Position numbers and translations under genes: made by a program
In this document: piece after piece, positions 37,506 to 49,363 of the stretch
Layout of the letters: every line of letters starts with the position of its first letter
Numbering within the stretch: position 1 is the first letter of the stretch
The notes under the pieces: generated by a model
Seen by the model: only the letters and a program-made list of their open reading frames with translations
The model's database searches: none
Told to the model about the DNA's origin: nothing
Origin: Druceiella hillmani
Taxonomy: Eukaryota > Arthropoda > Insecta > Lepidoptera > Hepialidae
Direction of reading: 5' to 3'
Length of the DNA: 64,000 nucleotides
Assembly (NCBI GenBank): GCA_039881145.1
Contig: JAYKKI010000060.1
Location: 8,766,501-8,830,500 of the forward strand

Positions 37506-38980
37506 ATTTTCAAATTTTATCTTAAATTAATAAAAAATATTCAAAAATAAACTTTAGCCATTTTTGATGTACCAGTATGAAAATGCTCGTCTGTGGACTT
37601 CGTTTTTTTTATTTATTCGTATTTTTAATGACTGAAGTAGGTAAAAACGATATCTCAATAATATATAACAATATTCTCATCATATCGCCATATAAAATGC
37701 ATCAAATAATAACAAAATAACTCTGATATGGTTTATTCCCATAAGTGCCCTTTTTTTTGCAAAAGAGTTTATATATATATGCGCTAATACATATTTCTTT
37801 CTTTAGGTTTAGAGTTTTTCCTTTCTTTTTTCAGTTTCTTCAGCATACTGGGTTTTAGCAATAGTTATTCTAATTTTGTGTTCACGATCTTTAGGTTTTT
37901 GGAGATAGTTTTCATCGCCTTCGTTCGAAGTGAAAACTCTTTCCATTGTTCCACTAGACCATGTATAATATTTATTAAAACTCTAGAATTTTACACTATA
38001 CTTCCATACTAAAGATCATAAATAAAATATGCACATTACCTATAGAAATGCAGCCTACAAAATCAGTGGAAATAGTCTCTAAAAATCAGTGGGCGTGTAA
38101 TAATTCAAATATAGGATCAATCCAGATGTATATTACCCAATATGCATTATAATTAGTGAATCCATGCATCAGCCACAGGTCGTAGTAGTGAGAGTAGGTT
38201 GGTATTATTTTATTATGCATACCTGATTTTAAAACACATTTGGTAAGAGTTTTTTTTTCATCATTCCACTGCGAAATACTAAAAACTTCCGAATTATCCA
38301 ATATTGCAAATTTTGTTTACATTCTGAAAGGTCATGCATAGCATTTCTTAAATATATATGTTAAATAAACTTTCTTAATAAAGTTAATAAATATAAGAAA
38401 ATAAGATTCATGCCCCTTGATTAAATGAATTGACACCAGGTTCTGGTAAACAGATCAATAATTAATTTAACACCAGGCCGCCTATGTCAATGCTTTTTGT
38501 GCACATATTGCATAAACGTTTGAGTTATATAGAACCATTTTTACAACCAAATTGTTTACGAAAATATCAAATTGTAATTTAAAATGTTTTATATATTATA
38601 TATTTGTAACTGGTTGCTGTCAAACGTATAAGTGTTGAATTTATGAACAAATATTTAAAATTAATAAATGTGTATTTAGTCAATTAAATTATTTTCTCTC
38701 TGAGAATTTATTCGTTCATTAAAAATATTCCACAGAGTGAAGGTTTATATTATTCATCCACAGTGCTTAATGTGAAAGACATTGAGGTATTATTAAATCC
38801 ATGACTTGACTTCTGTTTAATTGCAATTACGAAAAAACAATAAATATATTATGCATTATTAGAAGATACAGTGGAATATATAAACACAGAACGGTATTGT
38901 TTACTTCTCCAAGTCAGATAAATTAAATGGCAGTATCATAAATCGTCTATTATGATTTTTCTCGTATCTTTGATCTATAT
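37506..38980. other. Intergenic, nothing recognised
   Basis: AT-rich sequence. The 71-codon minus frame at 38086-38301 has no recognisable family. Confidence 0.4.
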
Positions 38981-39217
38981 TGATATTACTCGTATCTATA
39001 TTGATCTATATTGTTATTACTTCGGATCTATATTGATATTACTTCGTCTATATTGATATTACTCGTATCTATATTGATCTATATTGTTGTTACTTCGGAT
39101 ATATATATTGATATTACTTCGTCTATATTGATATTTCTCGTATCTATATTGATTTATATTGTTATTACTTCGGATCTATATTGATATTACTTCGTCTATA
39201 TTGATATTACTCGTATC
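38981..39217. repeat. Tandem array, ~3.3 copies of a ~74 bp unit
   Basis: 'tgatatt(a/t)ctcgtatct' starts units at 38981, 39054, 39129 and 39202. Each unit is itself built from the shorter word 'tatattgatattacttcg', so it is a two-level repeat. Confidence 0.93.
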
Positions 39218-39755
39218 TTTTTTAAAATTCTCTTTCATTTTTATGCATATTTTTTATTGTAACTATTGTTTCTTTTTGTTTCAAAACTTTTTTATTGGTC
39301 TGTATGATTACTATAATCTTTTGTTTCTCACTTCAGAACTGATAATCCGAATTCCTATGTTAGGGTTGACTTGAAAAGATTGCACGTGTATCCTTTGTAA
39401 AAGAATTAACGGATCGCTTCTTATGTGCGTGAAACAATAGAGGATTGTGTCAGCATACCGCAATCTTCTTTAGACATTGAGTCACTACATCATATTTAAA
39501 CGTCTAGCTTAAGAAATTAATAATACAATTTTCATCCAGGTAACGTCGAGTACAACCGTTAACAGTTAAAAATACCCTGTTCTATTTTTCCCTGTTTTAA
39601 TTACTTTCTTAAACTTGTTATGATACCAAATATTAATATTTATTTATTATTTTATTAATAATATTTATAAATTTGAAAAACGTAATCTCGCTGCACATAC
39701 TTGACTTTTATAATCTTTAATAAGTAGTTAATGCAATTATTATACTCGTTTATAT
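39218..39755. other. Intergenic, nothing recognised
   Basis: No supported feature. Confidence 0.4.
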
Positions 39756-39960
39756 GTCGTCGTTGTGGTTTGTTGGATTGGCTTAAAAACTTTGAGGGTG
39801 TGGCTGGGTCCTGGGTTTGATTCCCGGTTGCTCATCCTGTGGGGTTGGATTGAAGTTTTGGTTCGGTAAGAAAAATAAATTACTCTCTATAATTCCGTCA
39901 TTTGTATCGCTGGCATAATTAAAGTCTGTATGTAAATATTATGGTTCTGTTGAACGAAAC
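39756..39960 (+). mobile_element. tRNA-derived SINE
   Basis: A GC-richer head contains a good RNA polymerase III B box, 'gggtttgattcccgg' (about 39811-39825), with an A-box-like 'tggcttaaaaac' some 35 bases upstream. A body follows ('ggttggattgaag', 'ctctataattccgtcatttg', 'tggcataattaaagtctg') ending near 'gaacgaaaccatc'. This is the usual head/body layout of an insect SINE. Exact ends and target-site duplication were not determined. Confidence 0.65.
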
Positions 39961-40189
39961 CATCAAAATTCAGTAGAGATACCACGTATATATATTTATT
40001 ATTTTTTTACTGTTTTAGTTAGTTTCTTAAAACTGTAGCGATTATGCAAATTAAACACTACTTAGTCGTAAATTCGAAAGGCTAGACTGAATCTAACTGT
40101 ATGTAGTTACATATAGTATACTACGTGACTTAAATACTAGAATAGAATTATTTAAAACTTTGGTAGAGTTAATTGTTGTTCATTTATTT

Positions 40190-40191
<2 letters not shown>

Positions 40192-40241
<50 letters not shown>
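40192..40241. repeat. (TA)n microsatellite
   Basis: About 25 TA dinucleotides. Confidence 0.97.
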
Positions 40242-40244
<3 letters not shown>

Positions 40245-40734
40245 ATTGAAACAGTTTTCAGGACGTACTTTTGAGAAAATTTTTTATTTTTTTAATTTTG
40301 CTTTATATATTACGGTAAAGAAACGTAGAAAAATATATATTAATATTATCGTCTAATTGTACTAGACAGGACGTGTATCAATATAGTTTTCTGCTTTATC
40401 TTTCCGTTAATAATAATAATAACAGAATTATTGTTAATTAGCTTTCGCTTACGATTTTACTCATTTTTATTTTCGAATATGACAATGAGATTTTGGATAA
40501 AGAAAAAAATTTCGAGGAAATTTGAACATCGGCAAAGAAAGCGAAAAGAAGGTTATTTCCGGTACCAAATATATGGCATGGCTCATTTTAACCGAGACTT
40601 TATTTGCTTTTATTATAACAAAAATAAGTACATACTGCAAGATATATCGGAAAATTTTTTATTGATTTTTCTTCGTTCTCTTTGCATAATGTCTTTCCAA
40701 TATACGATGAAAAATTATAGTGATTTTAAGAAAA
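40242..40734. other. Intergenic, no supported gene
   Basis: A 122-codon ATG-less frame (40431-40799) crosses into the inverted repeat. It is Lys/Phe/Tyr-rich low-complexity translation of AT-rich DNA and runs through the repeat boundary, so I do not call it a gene. Confidence 0.4.
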
Positions 40735-41605
40735 AAAAGAGGGTGCGTGTACTTATGTACGCGCGTGAGAAGTTATATTTCTTTGGCATCATTGAATAAT
40801 ACATACGGATAGATAACCTCAATTATATTGGAGCACTTGAAAAAGTCTATAAACACAATTTTTTCACTAATATTTACGAATAGTAAATATATTAATCAAA
40901 ATATTGAATTTTAAATCACTACTGAATATAATTTATCAGCACATATATAAATCGCACTTATATGAAACTAAAACACGTGTGTGAATGTAGACACTAGAAA
41001 CATGTGGATAAATACTATGAATATGAAAACAGCGAACAGAGGAGACGATGGTGCCAATAGCTTTTGTTTCGAGACTGCAACCGCTGCAACTTCATACTGT
41101 AACTTTTTTGTGACGAATCTTAAAATTTCACTCTCATAATTTTTGCATAACGCGCCTAAAGAAGTATAACTTCAAAAAAGAGATAGTTCTCATTTTGCTT
41201 GATAGAACGTGATAGTTTGTAATGTGGCATAGTAATAAAATATTGATACGCATATATCGCAATAGTCTAAATTTAATAATATTAATAAGGGTATAAAACA
41301 TTTCATAGCTATTTTCATAGTAATTTTTGGGAAGAAAATTTTCAAAAATATTCGGAAAAATATGCAAAAAATATGTTCGCCCTCTCATTTCCGAAACTAC
41401 TCAAAGTAAAATTGTAAAAAAAATAGTTTCCAAAGTCCGTACAAAGCAATTCTATGACGATTATCCCAGATTTGTTCATTTTTCGAACATGCACCTGTAA
41501 AATGTATAGTAGGCAGTATATTCACGTTGTGAAAAATTCATATTTGTAAATAGTTTAATAGAAATAATATACCCTTAAATGTTTATAAATGTCTAAATAT
41601 GTACT
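40735..41605 (-). repeat. Composite dispersed repeat, inverted copy
   Basis: Reverse complement of the intron 2 copy at 28050-29068, with the same junction between the TIR-like module (40735-41176, 'gcgtgtacttatgtacgcgc', 'agaagttatatttcttt', 'agaagtataacttc') and the family A part (41177-41605, ending 'acctgtaaaatg', 'gtatattcacgttgtg'). The 'gtttctgag' and 'gtggcagatggacag' part of the intron copy near 28550-28615 is not visible here, so this copy carries an internal deletion. Confidence 0.8.
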
Positions 41606-41695
41606 GATTCGTACTATGTACTGATTATGCCAAATACATTTAAGTATTTACAAAACAATTTTGGTTGATCTACAATATGTCTAGTTTATAAGTTT

Positions 41696-41698
<3 letters not shown>

Positions 41699-41741
<43 letters not shown>
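41699..41741. repeat. (TA)n microsatellite
   Basis: About 21 TA dinucleotides. Flanking segments at about 41620-41690 and 41805-41865 share 'atgccaaatacatttaa'-like and 'acaattttggttgatctac' words, a loose direct duplication on either side. Confidence 0.9.
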
Positions 41742-41743
<2 letters not shown>

Positions 41744-42864
41744 ACAAATAATAAACTGGACATTTAAGTTCATCAGAGTAAGCTCGTGAAGGAAAGTCGA
41801 TTATGCCGTATACATTTAACTACTTATAAACAATTTTGGTTGATCTACCATATACCTGTTTTATCAGTATAACGTCTTGATTAATTAATTTGAATTAAAT
41901 GAAACCTAAACATTGACAACTAATAAACTCACCATACAAGTTAATCAGCGCAAGCTCGTGAAGGAAACAGAATAGTACCACTTCCTTCCCAAACCACGAA
42001 GTTGTTAATCTGTAGGAGTATGAGATCATGCAAATAACTACATGCATGTTGAGCATGAAAATAATGCGTACTTAACTTGAAATTCGTTTTAATAAAGCTT
42101 TTTAATTCTTGTAAGGTTCTGTATGTAATATTTTTAAACCATTTGTATTTAAACTAAAAATACTTTCATTGTATTACTATATTTAGAGAAACGCCCATTT
42201 TCAATGCTTATAGAGACAATAGAAGAAACACCATATATCCTTCAATGTTTAAATTTTTATATGTACCTGAATATGTACGGAATCCTCGTAATGTGAGCTT
42301 TACTGATACATAATAGATTTGTTTCAACTGCAGAAACTGTAATATTTATATAACTATAATTAAAAAATAAATATAATAAATAAGTATTTACAAAACGTAA
42401 TCGCATCTCAAGTGTCATTTCTCACTAAACGCATATATGAACGCATTAATATTCAACGAATTTATAACACGATTACTGTCATTAAACCACGCGATCTCAA
42501 CATATTCAAGAGTCGAAGTAACAATTATTGGTAATTCAAACGGCCTACACCTGACAAATTGAATAAACATCACATAAACTTAAAACGTAAAAGTGGGTGG
42601 ATGCGGTTTCAAATAACGGTTACGCCGTATCATTTTAATTTAATAAACACTTTGAGTTAAGAATTCCCAATAATTAGAATAAAGTGAGTATATCTTTATT
42701 TAAAAAAAACTTCCTTTATTTGTTATGCATGGTACAATCTTAATATGTAATTAATTAATTTATCATTTGTCTAATGTTTTGTGATTTGATTTTCATATAA
42801 GTCGCATGCGGGTTTCCTGTACAATGTTCAGCTCCAAGATAAGTTAATATTATCCATGAATTGA
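41742..42864. other. Intergenic, loose duplications only
   Basis: 'aagctcgtgaaggaaa' occurs at about 41781 and 41951, each followed by different sequence and preceded by 'taataaact'. This indicates an old ~170 bp direct duplication. No gene is seen. Confidence 0.4.
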
Positions 42865-43160
42865 ATATATTTGGCGTTATTTTGTAGAAATTCATTATTC
42901 ATAATTAAATGGAACTACGCAATGTAGTATTATTCCTACTTTCTTTAATTTCTTTATACTAGGTTTCGTTGTATTACAACATCTTCAGGTAGGATATTAG
43001 CAAAGATCAGATGGGATATTAGCAATCTTTCAGGTGGGATATTAGCAATGTTTGCTAATATCCCACCTGAAGATGTTGTAATACAACGACACCTAGGTCG
43101 TGGTAAAGAAATTAAAGAAAGTAGAAATAATACTACATCACGTAGTTTCGTTTAATTGTG
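42865..43160. repeat. Back-to-back Penelope pseudo-LTR pair
   Basis: The left half (42865-43020) is in minus orientation and the right half (43050-43160) in plus orientation, meeting at a near-palindrome 'gggatattagcaatg/tttgctaatatccc'. Both halves carry the hammerhead-like core and 'aaagaaagtagaaa(g/t)aatac'-type block. The left half has lost the cleavage-site segment (GTCGTGG missing after CCTAG). Confidence 0.8.
43062..43103 (+). ncRNA. Hammerhead-ribozyme-like motif, copy 2
   Basis: Best-preserved architecture: stem I CCAC/GTGG perfect; core CTGAAGA; one extra U; stem II GTTGT/ACAAC with AAT loop, perfect; stem III ACC/GGT; cleavage C at 43099. The GAA core reads GAC here (one substitution, A to C), which would be expected to kill activity. 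Confidence 0.65.
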
Positions 43161-43462
43161 AATTATCCATGAAGTTTAATGCGATTTAGTCATTTTAATT
43201 CGTGGGTAATATTCAGAAGTTGAATAACTTCTACGTTGGCATGTTTATGGAGTCGTTTTCTGTATTTATTAGCTTATCCTTGGATAACTTCATTTATCCA
43301 TTTTATATCTAGGTCGTTGTGCATTTCTTGATTGGTTATATAACGATATGCAATTATACGCCAGAACTTGTTTCGGCTTCACTTGATTATATTACGATTT
43401 GACTGTTGGGCACATCCCCAAACATGAAAATCATACATCCTAATCGATTTGATGATAGAAAG
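43161..43462. other. Intergenic, nothing recognised
   Basis: No supported feature. Confidence 0.4.
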
Positions 43463-43735
43463 TTAAATTAGTCTCTTATAGTAGAGGTTAAACTTGGAAT
43501 GATGTCCAACCAACCACAACGTTTGACCTTGTTTGTACCTGATTTGCCCAGTTTGTGGAGGAAATATTTCATTAATTTATTTATTTTTATTGGTATATTA
43601 GAAGGATAAATTAGTCGCCTATAGTAAAGGTTAAACCTGGGATGATGTCCAACTAACTACAACGTTTGACGTTGTTTTAACCTGATTTGCCCAGTTTGTG
43701 GTGGAAATATTTCATTAATTTATTTATTTTTATTC
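43463..43735. repeat. Direct duplication, 2 copies of ~144 bp
   Basis: 'taaattagtc' opens both copies (43463 and 43607). Both contain 'gatgatgtccaac'-like sequence, 'acaacgtttgac', 'cctgatttgcccagtttgtg' and 'atttcattaatttatttatt'. They differ by a handful of substitutions. Confidence 0.93.
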
Positions 43736-44400
43736 AAATATCTTACAGAATATTGAAGAAAATTTTGCAATCCAATAAAATAGGACGTGTTTGAAAGTTT
43801 CGTAATCACTATAATTGGAAACTGAAAAAAGCTATAATTCTCATACAGTATTTACTTTAAAGCTCCAACATTATATTAAGCAATTCTTAAAAGTTTGATG
43901 AAAAGTTCAACACATCAATATATTATAAATAAATATATTTATTTGAATTTTAATCTGCGCTTTTCATACGTAAATCTCCTGTTATTTTATAAATCTAAAC
44001 TATTTCTCGTAGCTGGATAGGGGCAAGATATGGGATATCAAAATTTGAGAAAACTACGATTTTTCTATGGTTATATTACAAACTATTGAATCTCTAAATA
44101 GAATGGAATAAATTTCACAACAAAAATATATTATCATAACAAAGGCACATTTTCTTAAATAATTCGCAATTTTAAGTCTTAATGATATTATTTTTCACAC
44201 AACTGAGCTTTAACGAGCTCGATAAGTTCTATAAAATGAAAGAACCTTTTGCTTAGTTCTTTTACAAATGTTTTATGCTTAAGCTTAACGAGAGACCCTG
44301 CTAGAAATGATAATAAAACCTAAGTGCCCCTCGTAGTACTTGACGCGTAAATATTTTCTAGCTACAAAATATTACTCGGCTTTGAAAGAATATTATACCA
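43736..44400. other. Intergenic, nothing recognised
   Basis: No supported feature before the satellite. Confidence 0.4.
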
Positions 44401-45919
44401 ATGGTGAACTATTTAATTGCGTTTCGTATTTTTGCAAAATTCTTTTATAATATCAACCTTTGAATGATAGGCAATAGCTACAATATACTAAGGTTACTTT
44501 TATCGTTAGACATTGATGTATTGTAAACCAAGTATATGTTTATATCCATCGTCAAATTTTTGATAATGATACGTAATTTATTTTGTATTATCTTTTTTTA
44601 GTCATCGTATTTTCAGCAGTTCAGCAACTATTTTTGATAATGATACATAAGTTATTTTATATTATCTCTTATTAGTCGTCGTATATTCAGCAGTTCAGCA
44701 ACTATTAATTGCATTTCGTATTTTTGCAAAATTCTTTTATAATATCAACATTTGAATGATAGGCGATGTCTATAATATACTAAGGTTAATTTTGTCGTTA
44801 GACATTGATGTATTGTGACAACAAGTATATGTTTATGTCTTTCGTCAAATTTGTTAATTTTATCGTTAGACATTGATGTATTGTGACAACAAGTATATGT
44901 TTATGTCTTTCGTCAAATGTTTGATAATGATACATAAGTTATTTTATATTATCTTTTATTAGTCATCGTATTTTCAGCATTTCAGCAACTATTAATTGCA
45001 TTTCGTACTTTTGCATAATTCTTTTATAATATCAACATTTGAGTGATAGGCGATATCTATAATATACTGAGGTTAATTTTATCTTTATTCATCGATATAT
45101 CGTGATAACAAGTATATGTATACGTCTTTCGTCAAATTTTTGATAATGAATAAGTTTTTTTATATTATATCTTATTAGTCGTTGTATTTTCAGCACTTCA
45201 GCAACTATTAATTGCATTTCGTATTTTTGCAAAATTCTTTTATAATATCAACATTTGAATGATAGGAGATATTTATAACATACTGTGGTTAATTTTATCG
45301 TTGGACATTGATATATTGTGACAAGAAGTATATGTATATGTCTTTCGTCAAATTTTTGATAATGAATAATTTTTTTTATATTATATCTTATTAGTCGTTG
45401 TATTTTCAGCACTTCAGCAACTATTAATTGCATTTCGTATTTTTGTAAAATTCTTTTATAATATCAACATTTGAGTGATAGGCGACATCTATAATATACT
45501 GAGGTTAATTTTATCTTTAGTCATCGATATATCGTTATAACAAGTATATGTGTAAGTCTTTCGTCAAATTTTTGTAATGATACATAAGTTATTTTATATT
45601 ATCTCTTATTAGTCGTCGTATTTTCAGCAGTTCAGCAACTATTAATTGCATTTCGTATTTTTGCAAAATTCTTTCATAATATCAATATTTTAATGATAGG
45701 CGATAACTATAACATACTGTGGTTACTTTTATCGTTAGACATTGATATCTTGTCACAACAAGTATTTGTATATATCTTTAGTGAAATTTTAGATAATGAA
45801 TAAGTTTTTTTTATGTTATTCCTTATTAGTCGTTGTATTTTCAGTAGTTCAGCTAGTATTATTTGCATTTTATATTTTTGCAAAATTCTTTTGTAATATC
45901 AACATTTGAATGATAGGCG
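44401..45919. repeat. Satellite-like array, ~7 copies of a ~217 bp unit
   Basis: 'aattgc(a/g)tttcgta' opens units at about 44415, 44707, 44994, 45210, 45426 and 45644, with a diverged seventh at about 45861. The last five spacings are 216-218; the first two (292 and 287) are longer because each carries an extra partial duplication of about 70 bases. The duplicated part differs: the 'gataatgatac...cagcaact' portion in the first, the 'cgttagacattgatgtattg' portion in the second. Each unit ends 'ttttcagcagttcagcaact'. The array continues after an insertion at 46739. Confidence 0.95.
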
Positions 45920-46738
45920 TAGTTGTGCAGCAATTGCACGCTCGGATTTACCTTTTTTATATAAAACAACGATAGCATATCGCATTTCAGTATCAATTAC
46001 AAATAGACACTGCTACTTTGATCGCGTACATAGATTCAAAATTTGATACATTAAAAAACGAGTGGTAGTGTAATTTAAATCAGGCCATGCAAAATATTGA
46101 TACTAAGCTACAGTCTTACACCCTGACCCTGACTGATTACAGTTGTCGAATAGATAAACTGCAACATAAATTGGATATTACTATACAATCTCACGAAGAA
46201 AAAAAGAACAATATAATTACTAAATAAAATGCACTTACTGTGGAACTAGAGGCTTGCAAAGCCAAATACGATGATATGGATCAAATTAATAGGCAGTGCA
46301 ACTTAGAAATTCAAAATGTCCCAGAAATGACAACCGAAAATGTTTTAAACATCCCTATGGACCAAGCACGTGCTCCCTCCGACGCTCACGTAATATCATC
46401 GTGCAGCTAGCTACGCGACGCCTCTGTGACGATATCATCGCTGCAGCGCGCGTGCATCGTACACTCACCACCGAGGGCTGCCCAGTGGGACTATGTTAAT
46501 GACTACGAAACAAAATTCTCTACGCTAAAGTAAGAAAAGCCAAATTAGAAAAGAACTATTAACTTGTATAGATTAAAAACGGTACAATTTATGTTCGTAA
46601 AACGGCGGGCACAAAGTATCTGCAGATAAGATGTGAAAATGACATTTTTAAGGTGTGACTATTTCTGTTTATATTTATATTTATATTAACAATTGTCAAT
46701 AATTCGTGTTATTTTTCTGCGTACCTCCATATTTTTAA
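45920..46738 (+). mobile_element. LINE ORF1 fragment with FP-like domain, inserted in the satellite
   Basis: Interrupted frames read as an insect LINE ORF1-type protein: a coiled-coil-like stretch (IDKLQHKLD, ALTVELEACKAKYDDMDQINRQCNLEI), QNVPEMTTENVLNI, then DDIIAAARVHR and, at the end, NGTIYVRKTAGTKYLQIRCE before a stop. This order matches the C-terminal FP-like domain seen in ORF1/gag-like proteins of insect retroelements. Multiple stops and frameshifts show decay; the 67-codon frame at 46296-46499 is one shadow of it. The satellite unit is broken at 'gataggcg' (45919) and resumes at 'tctataatatactgag' (46739). Confidence 0.75.
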
Positions 46739-46885
46739 GTCTATAATATACTGAGATTTCTTTTATTATTAGACATTGACATATTGTGACAACAAGTATA
46801 TGTTTATATATTTCGTAAAATGTTTGATAATCATACATAAGTTATTTTATATTATCTCTTATCAGTCGTCATGTTCTCAGCAGGA
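46739..46885. repeat. Satellite unit remainder after the insertion
   Basis: Continues the 217 bp unit ('acattgacatattgtgac', 'tgataatcatacataagtta') and breaks off after 'cagcag' at 46885. Confidence 0.9.
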
Positions 46886-47640
46886 TATACTTTTTGAAAC
46901 ATCTACAAAATGTTCTAAAGTCTAAAACGAAAATCTACCTTTACCAAATACTCTTATTATCACTAATTGATTATGGAGATGTAGAACACATCTCCTGATC
47001 TTGAGGAAGAATATTTATACAAGTTGGAAAATCTCCAAAATTTACAGGTACATATTCGGCACATTTCCGGCCTCAGAAAATATGATCATACTTCTTAAAG
47101 CAGGTCGCTTCTCAAATGGCTGAAGATCCACGATCACACGCCAACTTCGGATACTTACAATTCTTTTTAATATGTTAAAAAATCCTCAGAGCCCCAATTA
47201 TCTTACTGGCAAATTTATAGACGTGTCTGCTTAAGGTCTTGGGCTACGATCTGAAAGTTCATTCACCCTACTTATTCTTAAACATAACTCTGCCTTGTAC
47301 AAAAAATCCTACAGTGTTCAAGGAGCAAAAATTTGGAATCACCTGAATCCTGACACCAGGAAAATCAAGTCCCTAAATATTTTCAAAGAATTCCTGCCTC
47401 TCTCGAAATCATTTATTTTATGCTCTTGTCCTTTTCTTTCTTTTTCCATCAATAGTTTGCATTACTAAACTTTTGTTTTTTCCTCTTTCTTAAATATACA
47501 TAAATGATTTATATTGTAGTCTCCTACAGTCTACCAACTAAATTTCAACACCAATTGTTATGATTGACTGGAAAAAATTGTTCATGTAGCAATAAGTCCA
47601 CCATATGTATTACATATTAAAGCTGATAAATAAATAAAAT
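46886..47640 (+). mobile_element. LINE reverse transcriptase C-terminus and 3' end (CR1/Jockey-like)
   Basis: Read across frameshifts the plus strand gives the typical post-RT segment: SLIDYGDV, LEEEYLYKLENLQN, HISGLRKYDH, SLLKWLKIHD, NPQSPNYLTGKF, LKHNSALYKKSYSVQGAKIWNHL and IKSLNIFKEFL. This is the conserved C-terminal region of CR1/Jockey-group LINE proteins. It is followed by a 3' UTR-like region and an A-rich tail 'aaataaataaaat' at about 47628-47640. At least three shifts separate the pieces, and the catalytic RT domain is absent, so it is a 5'-truncated dead copy. Confidence 0.82.
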
Positions 47641-48060
47641 GGTCATCTCCTCATCACTGAGGGTTATGTCCAGTTAGAGTTGTCGACTCCTAGGATTCAT
47701 TATTTTTTTCCGCTGTTCCCGATAATAACTGTGTGGTGTGGCATTATAGAAGGGCAAACCGGATATCTTTAATATCTTGTTTGACCATTTATTTGGAAAA
47801 TAGTCTCTTGGTATCTTTACGGCAATTTTACCTACTATGAATAAGTTTTCAAGACTAAGTATTTTATTTACGTCAAACTCTGTAACCAAAGTATGTGAGT
47901 ATTCTTTGTAGGCGGATGTCGAAAAGATTTGTTTTTACTTTCGGCTTCTGGCGTATAGAACAAATTAAGCTATTGAGCAGCGCAAGATATCTATAGCATA
48001 CTGCGTCAGCACCAAATTTCAAATAAATCGATCTTCTCTCATCTAGGTTCAGAGCAATAC
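47641..48060 (-). other. GC-richer block with broken minus-strand frames
   Basis: The longest frame (47889-47674, 71 codons) includes KIAVKIPRDYFPNKW. Adjacent frames give other short protein-like pieces. It looks like an old coding remnant, probably from a transposon, but I cannot name it. Confidence 0.25.
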
Positions 48061-49130
48061 CAGGGTTCCTACAAGACTTATATTAGAATTTCTAGAAATA
48101 TTTCTAACACATTAGATCTTCATTAATTTAGTCATGCTAGCTTTCGAGTTTTGTATTCTCCTGGATATTTTCAATTCACATCCTGTCTAGTTATAGAGAT
48201 TATATCAATTTATAATTACAATTAAATTCAATTATATTAAAAAATAGTTCAACATGTATTTTTAACGTTTTAGTAATAAAACCGAGAGTTTCAGAAAATA
48301 TATTAAAAAAAATTTTAGAAATTTTTGTTTTGGATTATGAGTAAACTGCCGTCTTTTGCTTCTATGTACATTTATGAATAAACTCCTAAGAAGATTTTGA
48401 GGTGTTTTCCATTATTGTATACTTTAAGATATTATATTAATTAAACAAATATAGTCTCGAGGTAATGTGGAAAAATTAAGAAAAAGGGCATTAACCAACG
48501 GCTGTTTAATTGTTTTAAATTACTATAAACCATTTACTACGCTGTGTTGCCTATTTTTTTTATCACTAAGTAAATAAAATAAAATAAAAAACATTAAAAT
48601 AATTAAAAAGTGTAGATAAACCTTTTGCGATTACGCTGCTGATTAGTTTATTTCCAGTGAATGGTACTAGAAGTAGATTAGCTCATGATATCGAAATCAG
48701 TTCTTATATTCATAGTTCATATGAAGGAAGTCATGGCCGAAAGCTTTTGAATAATATGATGTTGAATTAAATCGACAAAGTAATATTTAGGTAAAAATAA
48801 AGTTACATTTTCGCAGTAATATTTAGAAAATTAACTTATACAAGTGTACTTACTTGTGAACTCTTTCTATGACCCTTTTATTAATACCTGTTAAAACAAA
48901 TAATATTTTCTAGAATTTTTCCTAAGTCTGCTCAATTAAGCAAATTTTTATCATCATATATATTAATACGCTAAGGTTAAGATGTTACACTCCCTTTTTA
49001 GAAAAAACCTCACAACTAATCCACATAAATTATATATCATTTTATAGATAATTGCTTGCTCTACCGGCATCCACAACTAAAAAATTTATTATTGCTTTGT
49101 TTTTGTAAATTAATTAATTATTAAAATTAT
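48061..49130. other. Intergenic, nothing recognised
   Basis: No supported feature. Confidence 0.4.
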
Positions 49131-49363
49131 ATACACAAAACAGCAATGCTGCCATCTAACGGCTCAACGTCAATATGATTGACGGTCGGTAAAATTTTTG
49201 TTTAATTTCAAATCCACTCACGTATAAATAAAGTGGCGCTTTAGCTCAATGCTTTTGATACTTGCGCCTCTATATGTCAATTTTAGTAAAATATTTGTTT
49301 GATCTGTCATCTGAGCTTCATAATGGAATAAATAATGCGAAGACTTCGCACGGGTCACGCTAG
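49131..49363 (+). mobile_element. Helitron-like 3' end
   Basis: A 7-pair hairpin TGCGAAG-A-CTTCGCA at 49336-49350 is followed nine bases later by CTAG (49360-49363) and then T. That is the hallmark 3' terminus of Helitrons (hairpin, short spacer, CTRR, T target). The preceding ~200 bases are GC-richer ('ctgccatctaacggc', 'ttgacggtcggtaaa'). The 5' TC end was not located, so the left border is a guess; no Rep/helicase is present, so it would be non-autonomous. Confidence 0.55.

Noticed and set aside
39811..39825. A functional tRNA gene
   Set aside because: A B box is present, but the flanks do not form an acceptor stem or anticodon arm; a SINE body follows instead.
40431..40799. 122-codon open frame (plus)
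   Set aside because: No ATG at its start, low-complexity AT-rich translation, and it runs across the border of the inverted repeat at 40735.
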